Source of the DNA: Sediminicoccus sp. KRV36
GTDB lineage: Bacteria > Pseudomonadota > Alphaproteobacteria > Acetobacterales > Acetobacteraceae
Length of the DNA: 64,000 bases
Reading direction: 5' to 3'
Assembly (NCBI RefSeq): GCF_023243115.1
Contig: NZ_CP085081.1
Coordinates: forward strand, 3,741,001 to 3,805,000
Part shown: piece by piece, positions 28,149-37,300 of the stretch
Layout of the letters: each line of letters starts with the position of its first letter
How positions within the stretch are numbered: position 1 is the first letter of the stretch
The notes under the pieces: model-generated
The model's database searches: none
The model's input: only the letters and a program-made list of their open reading frames with translations
Told to the model about the DNA's origin: nothing
Made by a program: the position numbers and the translations under genes

Positions 28149-29027
28149 GTGTCTTCCACCGCCCCGCCGCGCTTTCTGCTCGGCATCCTGTTCATGCTGA
28201 CCGCGGGTCTGCTGTTTCCCGTCATGGGCGGCTTCGCCAAGCTGCTGGGTCAGGACTACTCCTCCCTTCAGATCAGCTGGGCACGGGCCTTCGGGCATAT
28301 CCTGTTTCTCTCGGCGCTGTTCATGCCGCGCATGGGGCTGGCGCTGTTCCGCACGCGCCGGCCGGGCTTGCAGCTGTTCCGCTCGGCCATGCTGTTCACC
28401 TCCAACCTGAACTTCTTCTACGCGATCAGCTTCATTCCGCTGGCCAAGGCGGCGGCGATCAGCCTGGCCGCGCCGCTCATCGTCGCCCTCCTCGCCTGGC
28501 CGATGCTGGGCGAGCGGACGACGCGCGGGCGCGTGGTGGCCCTGCTGATCGGCTTCCTGGGTGTGCTGGTGGTGATCCGGCCGGGGACCGCGCTGTTCAA
28601 CTGGGCCTCGATCTTCGTGTTGATCAGCGCCACCGCCTATGGCGTCTATCAGATCCTGACGCGGCGAATCGCGGGCATTGATCCGGCCGAGACCTCGGCC
28701 CTTTATTCGGCCTTTGTCGGCGGCTTCGGGATGTTCCTGGTGCTGCCCTTCGTCTGGACCGCGCCGGCTTCATTGGGGGATGTGGGGCTGTTCTGCGGCG
28801 TCGCCATCCTGGGCGCGCTGGGGCATTACTGCGTGGCACGGGCCTTCGGCTATGCGCCGGCCAATGTGCTCTCGCCCTTCCAGTATTTCCAGCTGCTCGG
28901 CTCGGTCGCGGTGGGCTGGCTGCTGTTCAGCGAATTCCCCGACGCGCTGACCTGGGTGGGTGCGGCCATCATCGCGGCGGCCGGGCTCTATATCGGCTGG
29001 AGCCAGACCGGCGGGCGGGGCAGATAG
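28149..29027 (+). CDS. EamA/DMT-family membrane transporter
   Basis: 292 residues with about ten hydrophobic helices arranged as two EamA repeats (roughly 10-145 and 155-285), as in RhaT/YdcZ-type drug-metabolite exporters. Motifs include NLNFFYAISFIPLAKAAAI in the first half. The start is GTG with a weak upstream site, so a slightly later start is possible. It is divergent from the binding-protein gene. Substrate cannot be inferred. Confidence 0.87.
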   Translation: MSSTAPPRFLLGILFMLTAGLLFPVMGGFAKLLGQDYSSLQISWARAFGHILFLSALFMPRMGLALFRTRRPGLQLFRSAMLFTSNLNFFYAISFIPLAKAAAISLAAPLIVALLAWPMLGERTTRGRVVALLIGFLGVLVVIRPGTALFNWASIFVLISATAYGVYQILTRRIAGIDPAETSALYSAFVGGFGMFLVLPFVWTAPASLGDVGLFCGVAILGALGHYCVARAFGYAPANVLSPFQYFQLLGSVAVGWLLFSEFPDALTWVGAAIIAAAGLYIGWSQTGGRGR

Positions 29028-29032
29028 CCCCA

Positions 29033-29241
29033 CCCGACGCGGTTCAGAGCTTCTCGACCTGGCCGTATTCGATTTCGACGGGCGTGGAACGGCCGAAGAT
29101 CGAGACGCTGACCGTCAGGCGGCCCTTTTCCTCGTCCACCTCTTCCACCGTGCCATTGAAGCTGGTGAGGGGGCCGTCGGAGACACGCACCTGCTCGCCC
29201 ACCTCAAAGAGGACGGCGGGGCGGCGGGGCTTCTCGGCGCC
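29033..29241. repeat. Left copy of nusG-derived direct repeat
   Basis: 209 bases aligned without gaps to 31263-31471 (constant offset 2230), with about 17 mismatches by my count. It covers the nusG stop codon and the KOW-domain coding region. Similarity stops abruptly at CTTCTCGGCGCC. Together the two copies bracket the LRR and membrane-protein genes. Confidence 0.9.
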
Positions 29242-29325
29242 GTCGCTGACAGGCCAGCCCCAAGCCTTCGCGTCAGGTGGCACGAAGCTGGGAAACACGC
29301 CCTCGCAGTGGTAACCTTCAAGCAT
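29044..29325 (-). pseudogene. Displaced nusG 3' fragment (KOW domain)
   Basis: A 93-codon open frame. Residues 28-93 ([20 protein letters not shown] ... YGQVEKL) match the NusG C-terminal KOW domain; the first 27 residues do not. Differences from the intact NusG are few and conservative (Phe to Leu, Lys to Thr, Leu to Ile), so the copy came from a functional gene. The N-terminal NGN domain that binds RNA polymerase is missing. Its ATG overlaps the LRR gene's ATG on the other strand (shared CATG at 29323-29326). Most likely a remnant left by insertion at nusG, though a free KOW peptide cannot be excluded. Confidence 0.8.
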
Positions 29326-30349
29326 GCCAAATTCTGAAGGCCTGAAGATCGCAAGGCAACTTATCGCCGAGGAAGCGCACCAGAAAGCCGGCGTGCTCGA
29401 CCTCGCCGAGTTGGGCCTCTCAGTGCTGCCGCCGGAGATTGGCGAGCTTACGTGGCTTCGGGAGTTGCGGCTTGCCCGTCAACCCTGGCATTCGGCTCCT
29501 TCGGACCGTCCGGTGCTAGGACCAAACCAGCTGGCAAACCTCGCGCCGATCGCCAGCCTCACTAACCTCCAACACCTCGAGTGCTCCCGGACCCAGGTCG
29601 CCGACCTCGCGCCGATCGCCAGCCTCACCAACCTGCAATACCTCGACTGTTCCCGCACGCGTGTCGCCGACCTCACGCCGATTGCCGGCCTCACAAACCT
29701 CCAAAACCTCGACTTCTCCCAGACCCAAGTCACCGACCTCGCGCCGATCGCCGGCCTATATAGCCTCCGACACCTCAGCTGCTGGAAAACCCAAGTCACC
29801 GACCTCGCATCGATCGCCGGCCTAAGCAGCTTAAAATACCTCTACTGCTCCCAGACCCTAGTCGCCGACCTCGCGCCGGTCGGCGGCCTCACCGACCTAC
29901 AAAACCTTTACTGCTGGGGGACCCAAGTCGCCGACCTCACAAACCTCCAACACCTCTTCTGCTCCCAGACTCTAGTCGCCGACCTCACGCCGATCGGCGG
30001 CCTCACCAACCTCCAACGCCTCAGCTGCTGGGGGACCCAAGTCACCGACCTTGCGCCCATCGCCGGCCTCACCAACCTCCAACATCTCGACTTCTCCTGG
30101 ACCCAAGTCGCCGACCTTGCGCCGATTGCCGGCCTCACCAACCTCCAACATCTCGACTGCTCCCGGACCCAAGTCGCCGACTTTGCGCCGATTGCCGGCC
30201 TGGCTCAACTCCAACACCTCGACTGCTCTCGAACGCAAGTCGCCGACCTAGCGCCGCTCGCCGACCTCAGGCGCCGGCCCGGTGGTCGTTCTCGCACGCG
30301 ATGGTCGGCTCGCGATGGCCACGCCGCGAGAGCTAGATACTGCGGGTAA
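29324..30349 (+). CDS. Leucine-rich-repeat protein
   Basis: 341 residues. An N-terminal cap ([20 protein letters not shown]) leads into one 23-residue repeat ([16 protein letters not shown]). Eleven tandem repeats of consensus [22 protein letters not shown] (22 residues, 66 bases) follow at about residues 68-308. One repeat, near residue 203, is short by six residues ([10 protein letters not shown]). The last 25 residues are Arg-rich and unlike the repeats, and the frame of the next gene opens there, so the present C-terminus may come from a frameshift. No signal peptide or membrane segment. Probably a protein-binding scaffold; partner unknown. Lies in the nusG-flanked insert. Confidence 0.85.
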   Translation: MPNSEGLKIARQLIAEEAHQKAGVLDLAELGLSVLPPEIGELTWLRELRLARQPWHSAPSDRPVLGPNQLANLAPIASLTNLQHLECSRTQVADLAPIASLTNLQYLDCSRTRVADLTPIAGLTNLQNLDFSQTQVTDLAPIAGLYSLRHLSCWKTQVTDLASIAGLSSLKYLYCSQTLVADLAPVGGLTDLQNLYCWGTQVADLTNLQHLFCSQTLVADLTPIGGLTNLQRLSCWGTQVTDLAPIAGLTNLQHLDFSWTQVADLAPIAGLTNLQHLDCSRTQVADFAPIAGLAQLQHLDCSRTQVADLAPLADLRRRPGGRSRTRWSARDGHAARARYCG

Positions 30350-31250
30350 CAACCGCGCGAGGCTGGAAGCCCTTCATCCGGCCGTTCGCGAAGCTGCCAT
30401 AGAACTCCTGGCGGCGCTGCGCGGCCAACCGGCCAATCAGCGCAATGAACGACTAGAGCGGGCAGCGGAGCGGTATCAGGCTCTGGTGGATCAGCCCCTT
30501 ACGGAGGTCGACTTCGCGCGTCTCTTTGCTGCGGGAATCCAGTTAGAAAACGCGGAGCGCGCCACCCGCGCTGCGCTGGAGGCCGGACGCGCCGATGTGC
30601 CCGACCTCACGGCCCTGCAGGATGAGACGCTGGGGACGTTGCTCCAATTGCATCCGCCCTTCGTCCTTGCCTCGCGCGATGGCACGGAGATGCTGGCCGA
30701 CCAGACGCTGATCCAGATGACGACGGAGGATGTGGGCGCTGTCCGGGAGGCCGGCCTCGCCCTGGGCGAGGCCCTGGTTGCCCGCCCTGATCTCTCTGAG
30801 CCCGCGGTGGGTGAAATGATCCGGGACGCGGCGCTGGAGGTCAGCCAAGGCCCGAATACGCCTCGCGATGCCGCGACCAGTGTGAGCATGACGCGAAACG
30901 TCGTGATCGCGCTCGGTGCCGGCGCAACAGCAATTTCACTGCCGCTCATCGGGACCGCGGTCGGAGGGCCGCCTGGTATGATTGCTGGGGGGGTAACCTC
31001 GTGGAGTTTGCTGAAGGCGGTAGAAAAAACCAAGGCCTTCTCGGCCGTGCAAACGGTGATCACCGAAGGCCTGGACCGCGCCGCCGCCGCCGGATGGGAT
31101 GTTGCAAGGTCACGCCTGATCGAGCAACGCGCCCTTTTCCTGAGGCAGGAGGCGCCATTGCGTCGCCTCGCTAAGCTTCAGGGGTTCGGCTGGCTGAACC
31201 GCACTCTCGACTGGGTCAAGCGCCAGCCTGACCCGGGTGATACTCGCTAG
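30282..31250 (+). CDS. Unrecognised protein with hydrophobic segment, in nusG-flanked insert
   Basis: 323 residues from a GTG; an ATG at 30315 (MATPRELDT) is an equally good start. I recognise no family. The first 200 residues are helical and acidic/Arg-rich. Residues about 206-248 are hydrophobic and Gly-rich (NVVIALGAGATAISLPLIG ... GGPPGMIAGGVTSW), long enough for a membrane hairpin. The tail is basic. It overlaps the end of the LRR gene in the +1 frame, so it may be coupled to it or may be the second half of one original protein. Confidence 0.65.
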   Translation: MVVLARDGRLAMATPRELDTAGNNRARLEALHPAVREAAIELLAALRGQPANQRNERLERAAERYQALVDQPLTEVDFARLFAAGIQLENAERATRAALEAGRADVPDLTALQDETLGTLLQLHPPFVLASRDGTEMLADQTLIQMTTEDVGAVREAGLALGEALVARPDLSEPAVGEMIRDAALEVSQGPNTPRDAATSVSMTRNVVIALGAGATAISLPLIGTAVGGPPGMIAGGVTSWSLLKAVEKTKAFSAVQTVITEGLDRAAAAGWDVARSRLIEQRALFLRQEAPLRRLAKLQGFGWLNRTLDWVKRQPDPGDTR

Positions 31251-31262
31251 GGGTCAAAGGCC

Positions 31263-31471
31263 CCCGACGCGGCTCAGAGCTTCTCGACCTGCCCGTATTC
31301 GAGTTCGACGGGCGTGGAGCGGCCAAAGATCGAGACGCTGACCTTGAGGCGCCCCTTCTCCTCGTCCACTTCCTCCACCGTGCCGTTGAAGCTCGTGAAG
31401 GGACCGTCGGAAACACGCACCTGCTCGCCCACCTCGAAGAGGACGGCGGGGCGGCGGGGCTTCTCGGCGCC
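31263..31471. repeat. Right copy of nusG-derived direct repeat
   Basis: Partner of 29033-29241, lying within the 3' part of the intact nusG plus its stop and 11 following bases. About 92% identical with no gaps, and most differences fall at synonymous positions. This says the two copies diverged under coding selection, or one was imported from a relative. Confidence 0.9.
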
Positions 31472-31810
31472 CTCGACCATGGCGTTGACGATGCGCATCG
31501 CCTCGGCCTCGGTGATGGGCTGCGGCTTGTTGCGCGCGCCGAGGAAGCCCGTAACCTTCGGCGTGTCGCGCACCAGGTGCCAGGTGTCGTCGGTCATTTC
31601 CATCTTCACCAGCACATAGCCGGGGAAGAACTTGCGCTCGGCATCCACTTTCTGGCCGCGCCGCACTTCGACCACCTGCTCGGTCGGCACGAGAATATCC
31701 TCGATCCGGTCCGCAAGACCCGACTGGGCGGCCTGCGCGCGGATCTGCTCGGCGATCTTCTTCTCGAAGCCCGAATAGACATGCACGACATACCAACGCT
31801 TATCGGCCAT
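31274..31810 (-). CDS. nusG: Transcription antitermination factor NusG
   Basis: 178 residues, normal length. NGN domain ([20 protein letters not shown] to about residue 115, with [13 protein letters not shown]) and KOW domain (about 120-178, [20 protein letters not shown]). Binds RNA polymerase and links it to Rho or to S10 on the ribosome. I start at the ATG 31808-31810 by homology; the longer frame adds ten unsupported residues. Downstream of secE by 115 bases. Its 3' end was apparently replaced or duplicated by the adjoining insertion. Confidence 0.97.
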   Translation of the reverse strand: MADKRWYVVHVYSGFEKKIAEQIRAQAAQSGLADRIEDILVPTEQVVEVRRGQKVDAERKFFPGYVLVKMEMTDDTWHLVRDTPKVTGFLGARNKPQPITEAEAMRIVNAMVEGAEKPRRPAVLFEVGEQVRVSDGPFTSFNGTVEEVDEEKGRLKVSVSIFGRSTPVELEYGQVEKL

Positions 31811-31925
31811 CGGCCAGAACCTCGCTTCACAATCCAGCACCCTTGGGCGCGGTCACATCAGAAAAGCCTGCGGCCCGATCCTGGCGCCTGGAACCCAGGA
31901 GCCAGCTCCATCGGCCCATCAGACG

Positions 31926-32117
31926 TCAGAACCCGAAGATCCAACTCATCGCGAGCTGGATGATCTGGTCCACCACCAGGAAGAACACGGCCGCGAGCGA
32001 CGACAGGGCCAGAACGAGGCCAGTCGTGATCAGCGTCTCACGCCGCGAGGGCCAAGTGACCTTCGCAACTTCCTGACGCACTTCCCGGGAGAATTGAACG
32101 GGATTGATCTTGGCCAA
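31926..32117 (-). CDS. secE: Preprotein translocase subunit SecE, TTG start
   Basis: 63 residues from a TTG at 32115-32117. The protein reads MAKINPVQFSREVRQEVAKV then TWPSRRET, the conserved amphipathic segment, followed by one membrane helix (about 33-58). This is the single-span SecE of most bacteria. AGGAAA lies eight bases upstream. Upstream ATG frames add about 57 residues with no SecE similarity and run over the tRNA-proximal gap. Sits between tRNA-Trp and nusG. Confidence 0.92.
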   Translation of the reverse strand: MAKINPVQFSREVRQEVAKVTWPSRRETLITTGLVLALSSLAAVFFLVVDQIIQLAMSWIFGF

Positions 32118-32258
32118 AATTCCGGTTTCCTGATGAGTGCCGCGGGTGGTGCCCCCTGAAAGCATGTCAGCGGCCGTCTTGCAACGTGCCGACCACCTGG
32201 CGGGGATGGGGGGAGGCCATTCGGTGGCCACTCCCGGCCGCAGAATGTCGAAAAAGAG

Positions 32259-32335
32259 TGGCAGGGGCGGGGGGTCTCGAACCCACAACCTCCGGTTTTG
32301 GAGACCGGCACTCTAGCCAATTGAGCTACGCCCCT
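32259..32335 (-). tRNA. tRNA-Trp (CCA)
   Basis: 77 bases including an encoded CCA. Acceptor AGGGGCG pairs with CGCCCCT; the D arm contains GTAGCTCAATTGGCTAGAG; the anticodon loop CTCCAAA holds CCA flanked by CCGGT/ACCGG; T loop TTCGAGA. Located between tuf copy 2 and secE, its usual place in alphaproteobacteria. Confidence 0.96.
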
Positions 32336-32339
32336 GCAT

Positions 32340-32368
32340 GGCGCGGGATGATGTCATCACCCCGCGCC
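32340..32368 (-). promoter_or_regulatory. Hairpin between tuf copy 2 and tRNA-Trp
   Basis: A 29-base near-palindrome (GGCGCGGG / CCCGCGCC arms with an inner TGATG/CATCA) ending four bases before the tRNA 5' end. No T-run. It may be a tuf terminator or an RNase landing site that separates the mRNA from the tRNA. Confidence 0.45.
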
Positions 32369-32408
32369 GACGTCTGATTGCCGCAGGTCCGTGCCCGCGT
32401 CAACGCGC

Positions 32409-33596
<1,188 letters not shown>

Positions 33597-33681
33597 TGAA
33601 AAGCTCCGAGAATGATCGTTCCAGAAGCCGCAAGGGCGCGAGGGAGCCTGCCTGGGAGCACCACCCCCACCCTGGAAGGGG

Positions 33682-33755
33682 TGGAGCGGGTGAGGGGAAT
33701 CGAACCCCCGTAGCCAGCTTGGAAGGCTGGTGCTCTACCATTGAGCTACACCCGC
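33682..33755 (-). tRNA. tRNA-Gly (TCC)
   Basis: 74 bases with encoded CCA. Acceptor GCGGGTG/CACCCGC, anticodon stem CCAGC/GCTGG around loop CTTCCAA (anticodon TCC), T arm GGGGGTTCGATTCCCC. Lies 85 bases upstream of tuf copy 2, as in the E. coli glyT-tufB arrangement. Confidence 0.96.
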
Positions 33756-33892
33756 GCCGCGGCGGTGTGACACTTTGCCGCCCTGCTGATCCCCGGCATC
33801 CGCCGCCCGAGGGCGGCTTTCGTCCGGGACAGGACGGATTTAGCTCAAGAGCCTCGCCGCAAGCGACGAAAACCCGCTGCCACCGGGGAATA

Positions 33893-33975
33893 TGGAGGGG
33901 GCTGGATTCGAACCAGCGTAGGCGCAAGCCAACGGATTTACAGTCCGTCCCCTTTAGCCACTCGGGCACCCCTCC
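33893..33975 (-). tRNA. tRNA-Tyr (GTA)
   Basis: 83 bases, with the long variable arm of a class II tRNA. Acceptor GGAGGGG/CCCCTCC, anticodon loop CTGTAAA (GTA), T arm GCTGGTTCGAATCCAGC. The CCA end is not encoded, unlike the two neighbouring tRNAs, and must be added afterwards. First gene of the tRNA-tuf-secE-nusG run. The 120 bases before it hold nothing I can recognise. Confidence 0.95.
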
Positions 33976-34095
33976 GCACAGCCAGGCGGGTCACCCCAGA
34001 ACCGGGTGTCCGCTCGTCCGATGGAAGCGGGCGGGTTCAAGCGGTTTCGCGGCAGCCTGTCAATCAGCGCCCTCGCAATGGGCCGCGCGATGCGC

Positions 34096-35217
34096 TCAGA
34101 CCGGCCGCTCATCCACGATGACGCGCCCATCGGCCGGCAGGCTGCCGCGCGGGCGCAACTCCACCCGCCCGCGCAGCTTGGTGACCGCCTGGAGCGTGGC
34201 GGTGAGTGCGGCCTCCAGCGCCGCATCCGTGGCCTCCGCCAGGAGGCACATGGAATCCATCTCCGCCTCGCGCGTCACCACCAGGCGCAGCCGGGCGCAT
34301 TGCGGGTGCAGCCGGCCGATTTCGGCGATCTGCTCGGGGCGGATGAACATGCCCTTCACCTTGGCGGTCTGGTCGGCGCGGCCCATCCAGCCCTTGATGC
34401 GCCCCGAACCCGGCAGGAAGGCCGACATGTCGCCCGGCGCGAAGCGCAGAATCGGGTGAGCGGGGTCGGGGATGGTGACCGCCACCTCCCCCACCTCGCC
34501 CTCCGGCAGAGCCTCGTTCGTGCCCGGGCGCAGGATTTCCAGGATCACGCCGGGCGCCACCGCCATGCCCGGCTGCCCATCGGCCGTGGCATGGGCGATC
34601 AGGCCCAGCTCCGCCGTGCCATAGGCCTCGATAGCCAGGATGCCGCGCGCCGCGACCCATTCCCGCAGGGAGGGCGGGAAGGCCGCGCCCGTCACCACCG
34701 CGCGGGTGATGCAGCCCGCATCCAGCCCCGCCGCATCCGCCGCTTCCAGCAGGATCTTCAGGAAATCCGGCGTGCCGGCATAGGCGCCGGGCCGATAGGC
34801 GCGGATCACATCGAGCAATGCCGCGGTGTTGCCCGGGCCGGCGGGGATCACCGCGGCCCCCAGATGGCGCGCCGCCGAATCGAAGATGAAGCCGCCGGGC
34901 GTCAGGTGATAGGCAAAGCAGTTCAGCAGGATATCGCCACGCCCGATGCCCGCCGCCTCCAGTGCCGGGGCAAAGCGCCAAGGGTCGGGCCGCTCGGCCA
35001 TGCCCTCGAAGATCGGCCCGGGCGAGGCGAAAAGCCGCGCGAAGCCGGAAGGCCCGGGGGCGAGGCCGGCAAAGGGCGGCTGCGCGCGCTGCATGGCCGG
35101 CAGGTCGGATTTGCGCAGCACCGGCAGGTCCTGCAGGCGCGTGGCATCGGGGCCCAGATGCGCGGCCCATCCGGGCAGGGCGCGCGCCGCGCGCAAGGTC
35201 TCGGCCAGATCATGCAT
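34096..35217 (-). CDS. PaaK-like adenylate-forming (CoA ligase) enzyme
   Basis: 373 residues resembling phenylacetate-CoA ligase family proteins, which adenylate a carboxylic acid and pass it to CoA. Seen: a degenerate substrate/ATP region, EAYGTAELGLIAH (the YGxTE-type motif), and C-terminal GWMGRADQTAKVKGMFIRPEQ with the hinge and catalytic-loop pattern. It is shorter than PaaK (about 430), lacking part of the N-terminal domain; the first conserved block is LRKSDLP. Substrate unknown. Single gene, downstream of nothing obvious. Confidence 0.82.
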   Translation of the reverse strand: MHDLAETLRAARALPGWAAHLGPDATRLQDLPVLRKSDLPAMQRAQPPFAGLAPGPSGFARLFASPGPIFEGMAERPDPWRFAPALEAAGIGRGDILLNCFAYHLTPGGFIFDSAARHLGAAVIPAGPGNTAALLDVIRAYRPGAYAGTPDFLKILLEAADAAGLDAGCITRAVVTGAAFPPSLREWVAARGILAIEAYGTAELGLIAHATADGQPGMAVAPGVILEILRPGTNEALPEGEVGEVAVTIPDPAHPILRFAPGDMSAFLPGSGRIKGWMGRADQTAKVKGMFIRPEQIAEIGRLHPQCARLRLVVTREAEMDSMCLLAEATDAALEAALTATLQAVTKLRGRVELRPRGSLPADGRVIVDERPV

Positions 35218-35274
35218 GGCGTGGTTTCCCCCTGGGGCCTGAAGTCAAGCAGGCGGCGGAGATGCCCGCCAGCA

Positions 35275-36222
35275 TCAACGCCGCCGGAAGCGCTCCACCG
35301 CGCTCACCAGCGCCGTGCGGATGCCGGGCTCCAGCGCCGAATGCCCGGCATCGGGCACCACGGTCAGGCGCGCGCGCGCCCAGCGGGCGGCGAGTTCGAA
35401 GGCGGTTTCGGCCGGGCAGACCATGTCGTAGCGGCCCTGGATGATCTCGGCCGGAATCTGCGCGATCTCGTTCATCCCGGCCAGCAGCCCGCCCTCACGC
35501 AGGAACAGCTTATTCGCGAAATAATGCGCCTCGATCCGCGCGAGGCCGAGGGCCGTGCGGTCCTGCGCGAAGCTCGCCACCGTCTCGGGGCTGGGCAGCA
35601 GGGTGGAGCAGCTGCCCTCGTAATGGCTCCAGGCGCGGGCGGCGAGGAGATGCACCGCCGGCTCGGGGTCGGTCAGGCGCTTCAGATAGGCGGCCAGCAG
35701 GTCATGCCGCTCCACCTCGGGGATGTGTTCGGCGAAAGCCGCCCAGGCATCGGGGAAGATGCGGCGCAGGCCGTAGAGGAACCAGTCCACCTCGTCATCC
35801 CGGCCGAGGAAGACGCCGCGCAGCACGCAGCCCGTCACGCATTCCGGATGCGCCTGGGCATAGGCCAAAGCGAGCGTGGAGCCCCAGGAACCGCCAAAGA
35901 GCAGCCATTTCTCGATGCCGAGGAAGCGGCGCAGCGTCTCGATATCCTCAACCAGGTGCGGCGTGGTGTTGGCGCGCAATTCACCCAAGGGGCGGGAGCG
36001 GCCGGCGCCGCGCTGGTCGAAGACGATCAGGCGCCAATGCGCGGGGTCGAAGAAGCGGCGATGCACGGCCCCGGCCCCCGCCCCCGGCCCGCCATGCAGA
36101 AACAGCACCGGCTGGCCACGCGGATTGCCCACCTGCTCCCAATACATGACGTGGCCCTCGCCGAGCGGCAAAAGGCCCGTCTCGAAGGGGGCGATATCGG
36201 GGAACAGGTCACCGCGCGGCAT
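35275..36222 (-). CDS. pip: Proline iminopeptidase
   Basis: Alpha/beta hydrolase (peptidase S33) that removes N-terminal proline from peptides; 315 residues from MPRGDLFPDI. Oxyanion motif HGGPG at 43-47, nucleophile in GGSWGS (Ser112), acid Asp in RYDMVCP and His in DAGHSALEPG. The ATG at 36220-36222 gives the family length; a start 13 codons earlier is possible and neither has a strong ribosome site. Confidence 0.93.
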   Translation of the reverse strand: MPRGDLFPDIAPFETGLLPLGEGHVMYWEQVGNPRGQPVLFLHGGPGAGAGAVHRRFFDPAHWRLIVFDQRGAGRSRPLGELRANTTPHLVEDIETLRRFLGIEKWLLFGGSWGSTLALAYAQAHPECVTGCVLRGVFLGRDDEVDWFLYGLRRIFPDAWAAFAEHIPEVERHDLLAAYLKRLTDPEPAVHLLAARAWSHYEGSCSTLLPSPETVASFAQDRTALGLARIEAHYFANKLFLREGGLLAGMNEIAQIPAEIIQGRYDMVCPAETAFELAARWARARLTVVPDAGHSALEPGIRTALVSAVERFRRR

Positions 36223-36348
36223 TTTTCTATCGAATCCGGTTCTTCGGGGGCCAAGTCCCATGGACGATAGGCGATGTTACGGCCCCGCTCCATAGGCATT
36301 CGCAACCGGCTGGCGGCGTCACCCCAGGCGCGCCTATCCCAGGCGCTC

Positions 36349-37161
36349 TTATCTCAGGCTGCGGCGGATGGTGAGGTTCATCAGCGCGCGCGATGTTTCC
36401 GCGAAGCGTTCGCGAAAGCGGCTGTCCCGCTCGGGCGGGAAGGCCTTGCGCTTCTCGATCAGCACCGAGACATGGCCGCGCCGCCGGGCCCGGATGCGGG
36501 TGCGGATGGGCAATTCGGTCTGCACATCCCAGCGCGCGGCCCCGCGCCAGATGATGAAGCGCTCCTCCTCCACATCGAAATTATACTGGTGGAAGCCGGT
36601 ATAGCCCTCGGCCTCCGCCTCATTGGGGTTGTGATACAGCATCACGAGGCCGCCCAGCTTCACCACGCGCAGCATTTCCGTCAGGCCGCGAATGGGATCG
36701 AAGGAGTGATCCAGCGCGTTGCGGCAATGCACGATGTCGAAGGATTCGGCCGGCAGGAAGGCCGAAAGCTCCTCCGCGGGGGCAAAGCTGGTGGGCACCG
36801 GGCGCACCAGGCCCAGCGCGTCGAAGATGCGCGCATAGGCATCGGCCAACGGATCGGTGGCGACAAGTTCCATCGTCATGCCGGCGGGCGGCACATAGCC
36901 GACGGAGGTGACCGGCCCGGCGCCGACATCCAGCACACGCAGATGGGTGAGTTCGGCCTTGCTCGCCCAATCGGCCAGCCAGGGCACCAGGGGGGTCTCG
37001 GGGTTCATGCGCTCGGCGAATTCGGCCGGCCAGCCGCCGCCCCGCGTCTTGGCCCAATGCGTCCAGAAGCTCAGCTCATGGGGGATGCCGGCCGCCCAAA
37101 GCTCAAACCGCTCGGAGAGGTCGCTGGGCAAATCGCGCGGGGCGCTGGCGGCATCCACCAT
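36349..37161 (-). CDS. Class I SAM-dependent methyltransferase
   Basis: About 270 residues. The SAM-binding motif VLDVGAGPVTSVG lies near residue 77, followed by the acidic ATDPLADAYA loop and FDIVHCRNALDH (motif IV region), as in methyltransferase family 11. The ATG at 37159-37161 has AGGA six bases upstream; an ATG ten codons earlier lacks a site. Substrate not predictable. Divergent from the zinc-ribbon gene. Confidence 0.85.
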   Translation of the reverse strand: MVDAASAPRDLPSDLSERFELWAAGIPHELSFWTHWAKTRGGGWPAEFAERMNPETPLVPWLADWASKAELTHLRVLDVGAGPVTSVGYVPPAGMTMELVATDPLADAYARIFDALGLVRPVPTSFAPAEELSAFLPAESFDIVHCRNALDHSFDPIRGLTEMLRVVKLGGLVMLYHNPNEAEAEGYTGFHQYNFDVEEERFIIWRGAARWDVQTELPIRTRIRARRRGHVSVLIEKRKAFPPERDSRFRERFAETSRALMNLTIRRSLR

Positions 37162-37300
37162 GGAGGATCCTGGATCGGGGCTTGAATGCATCCTTATGGC
37201 CGAAGGGCGCGTGGACGCAAAGCACGCCGCCTTTGGTTCGCGCGCATCTTTATCCGTCCAAACGATTCCGTTCGGGCGGATGATGTTCTAGATTGCCGGC

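Noticed and set aside
29533..30260. Regular 66-base repeats that could suggest a CRISPR array or minisatellite
   Set aside because: The period equals 22 codons, the repeats stay in frame and encode an LRR consensus; there are no unique spacers.
32118..32288. N-terminal extension of secE by 57 residues
   Set aside because: It would read into the 3' end of tRNA-Trp and has no SecE similarity; TTG with AGGAAA gives the normal N-terminus.
33893..33975. Missing CCA end on tRNA-Tyr as a sign of a pseudogene
   Set aside because: All stems pair and the anticodon loop is normal; many bacteria add CCA enzymatically.
34006..36270. A 754-codon plus-strand frame opposite the PaaK-like and pip genes
   Set aside because: It spans two real genes and the gap between them and has no domain; the opposite-strand genes have catalytic motifs.
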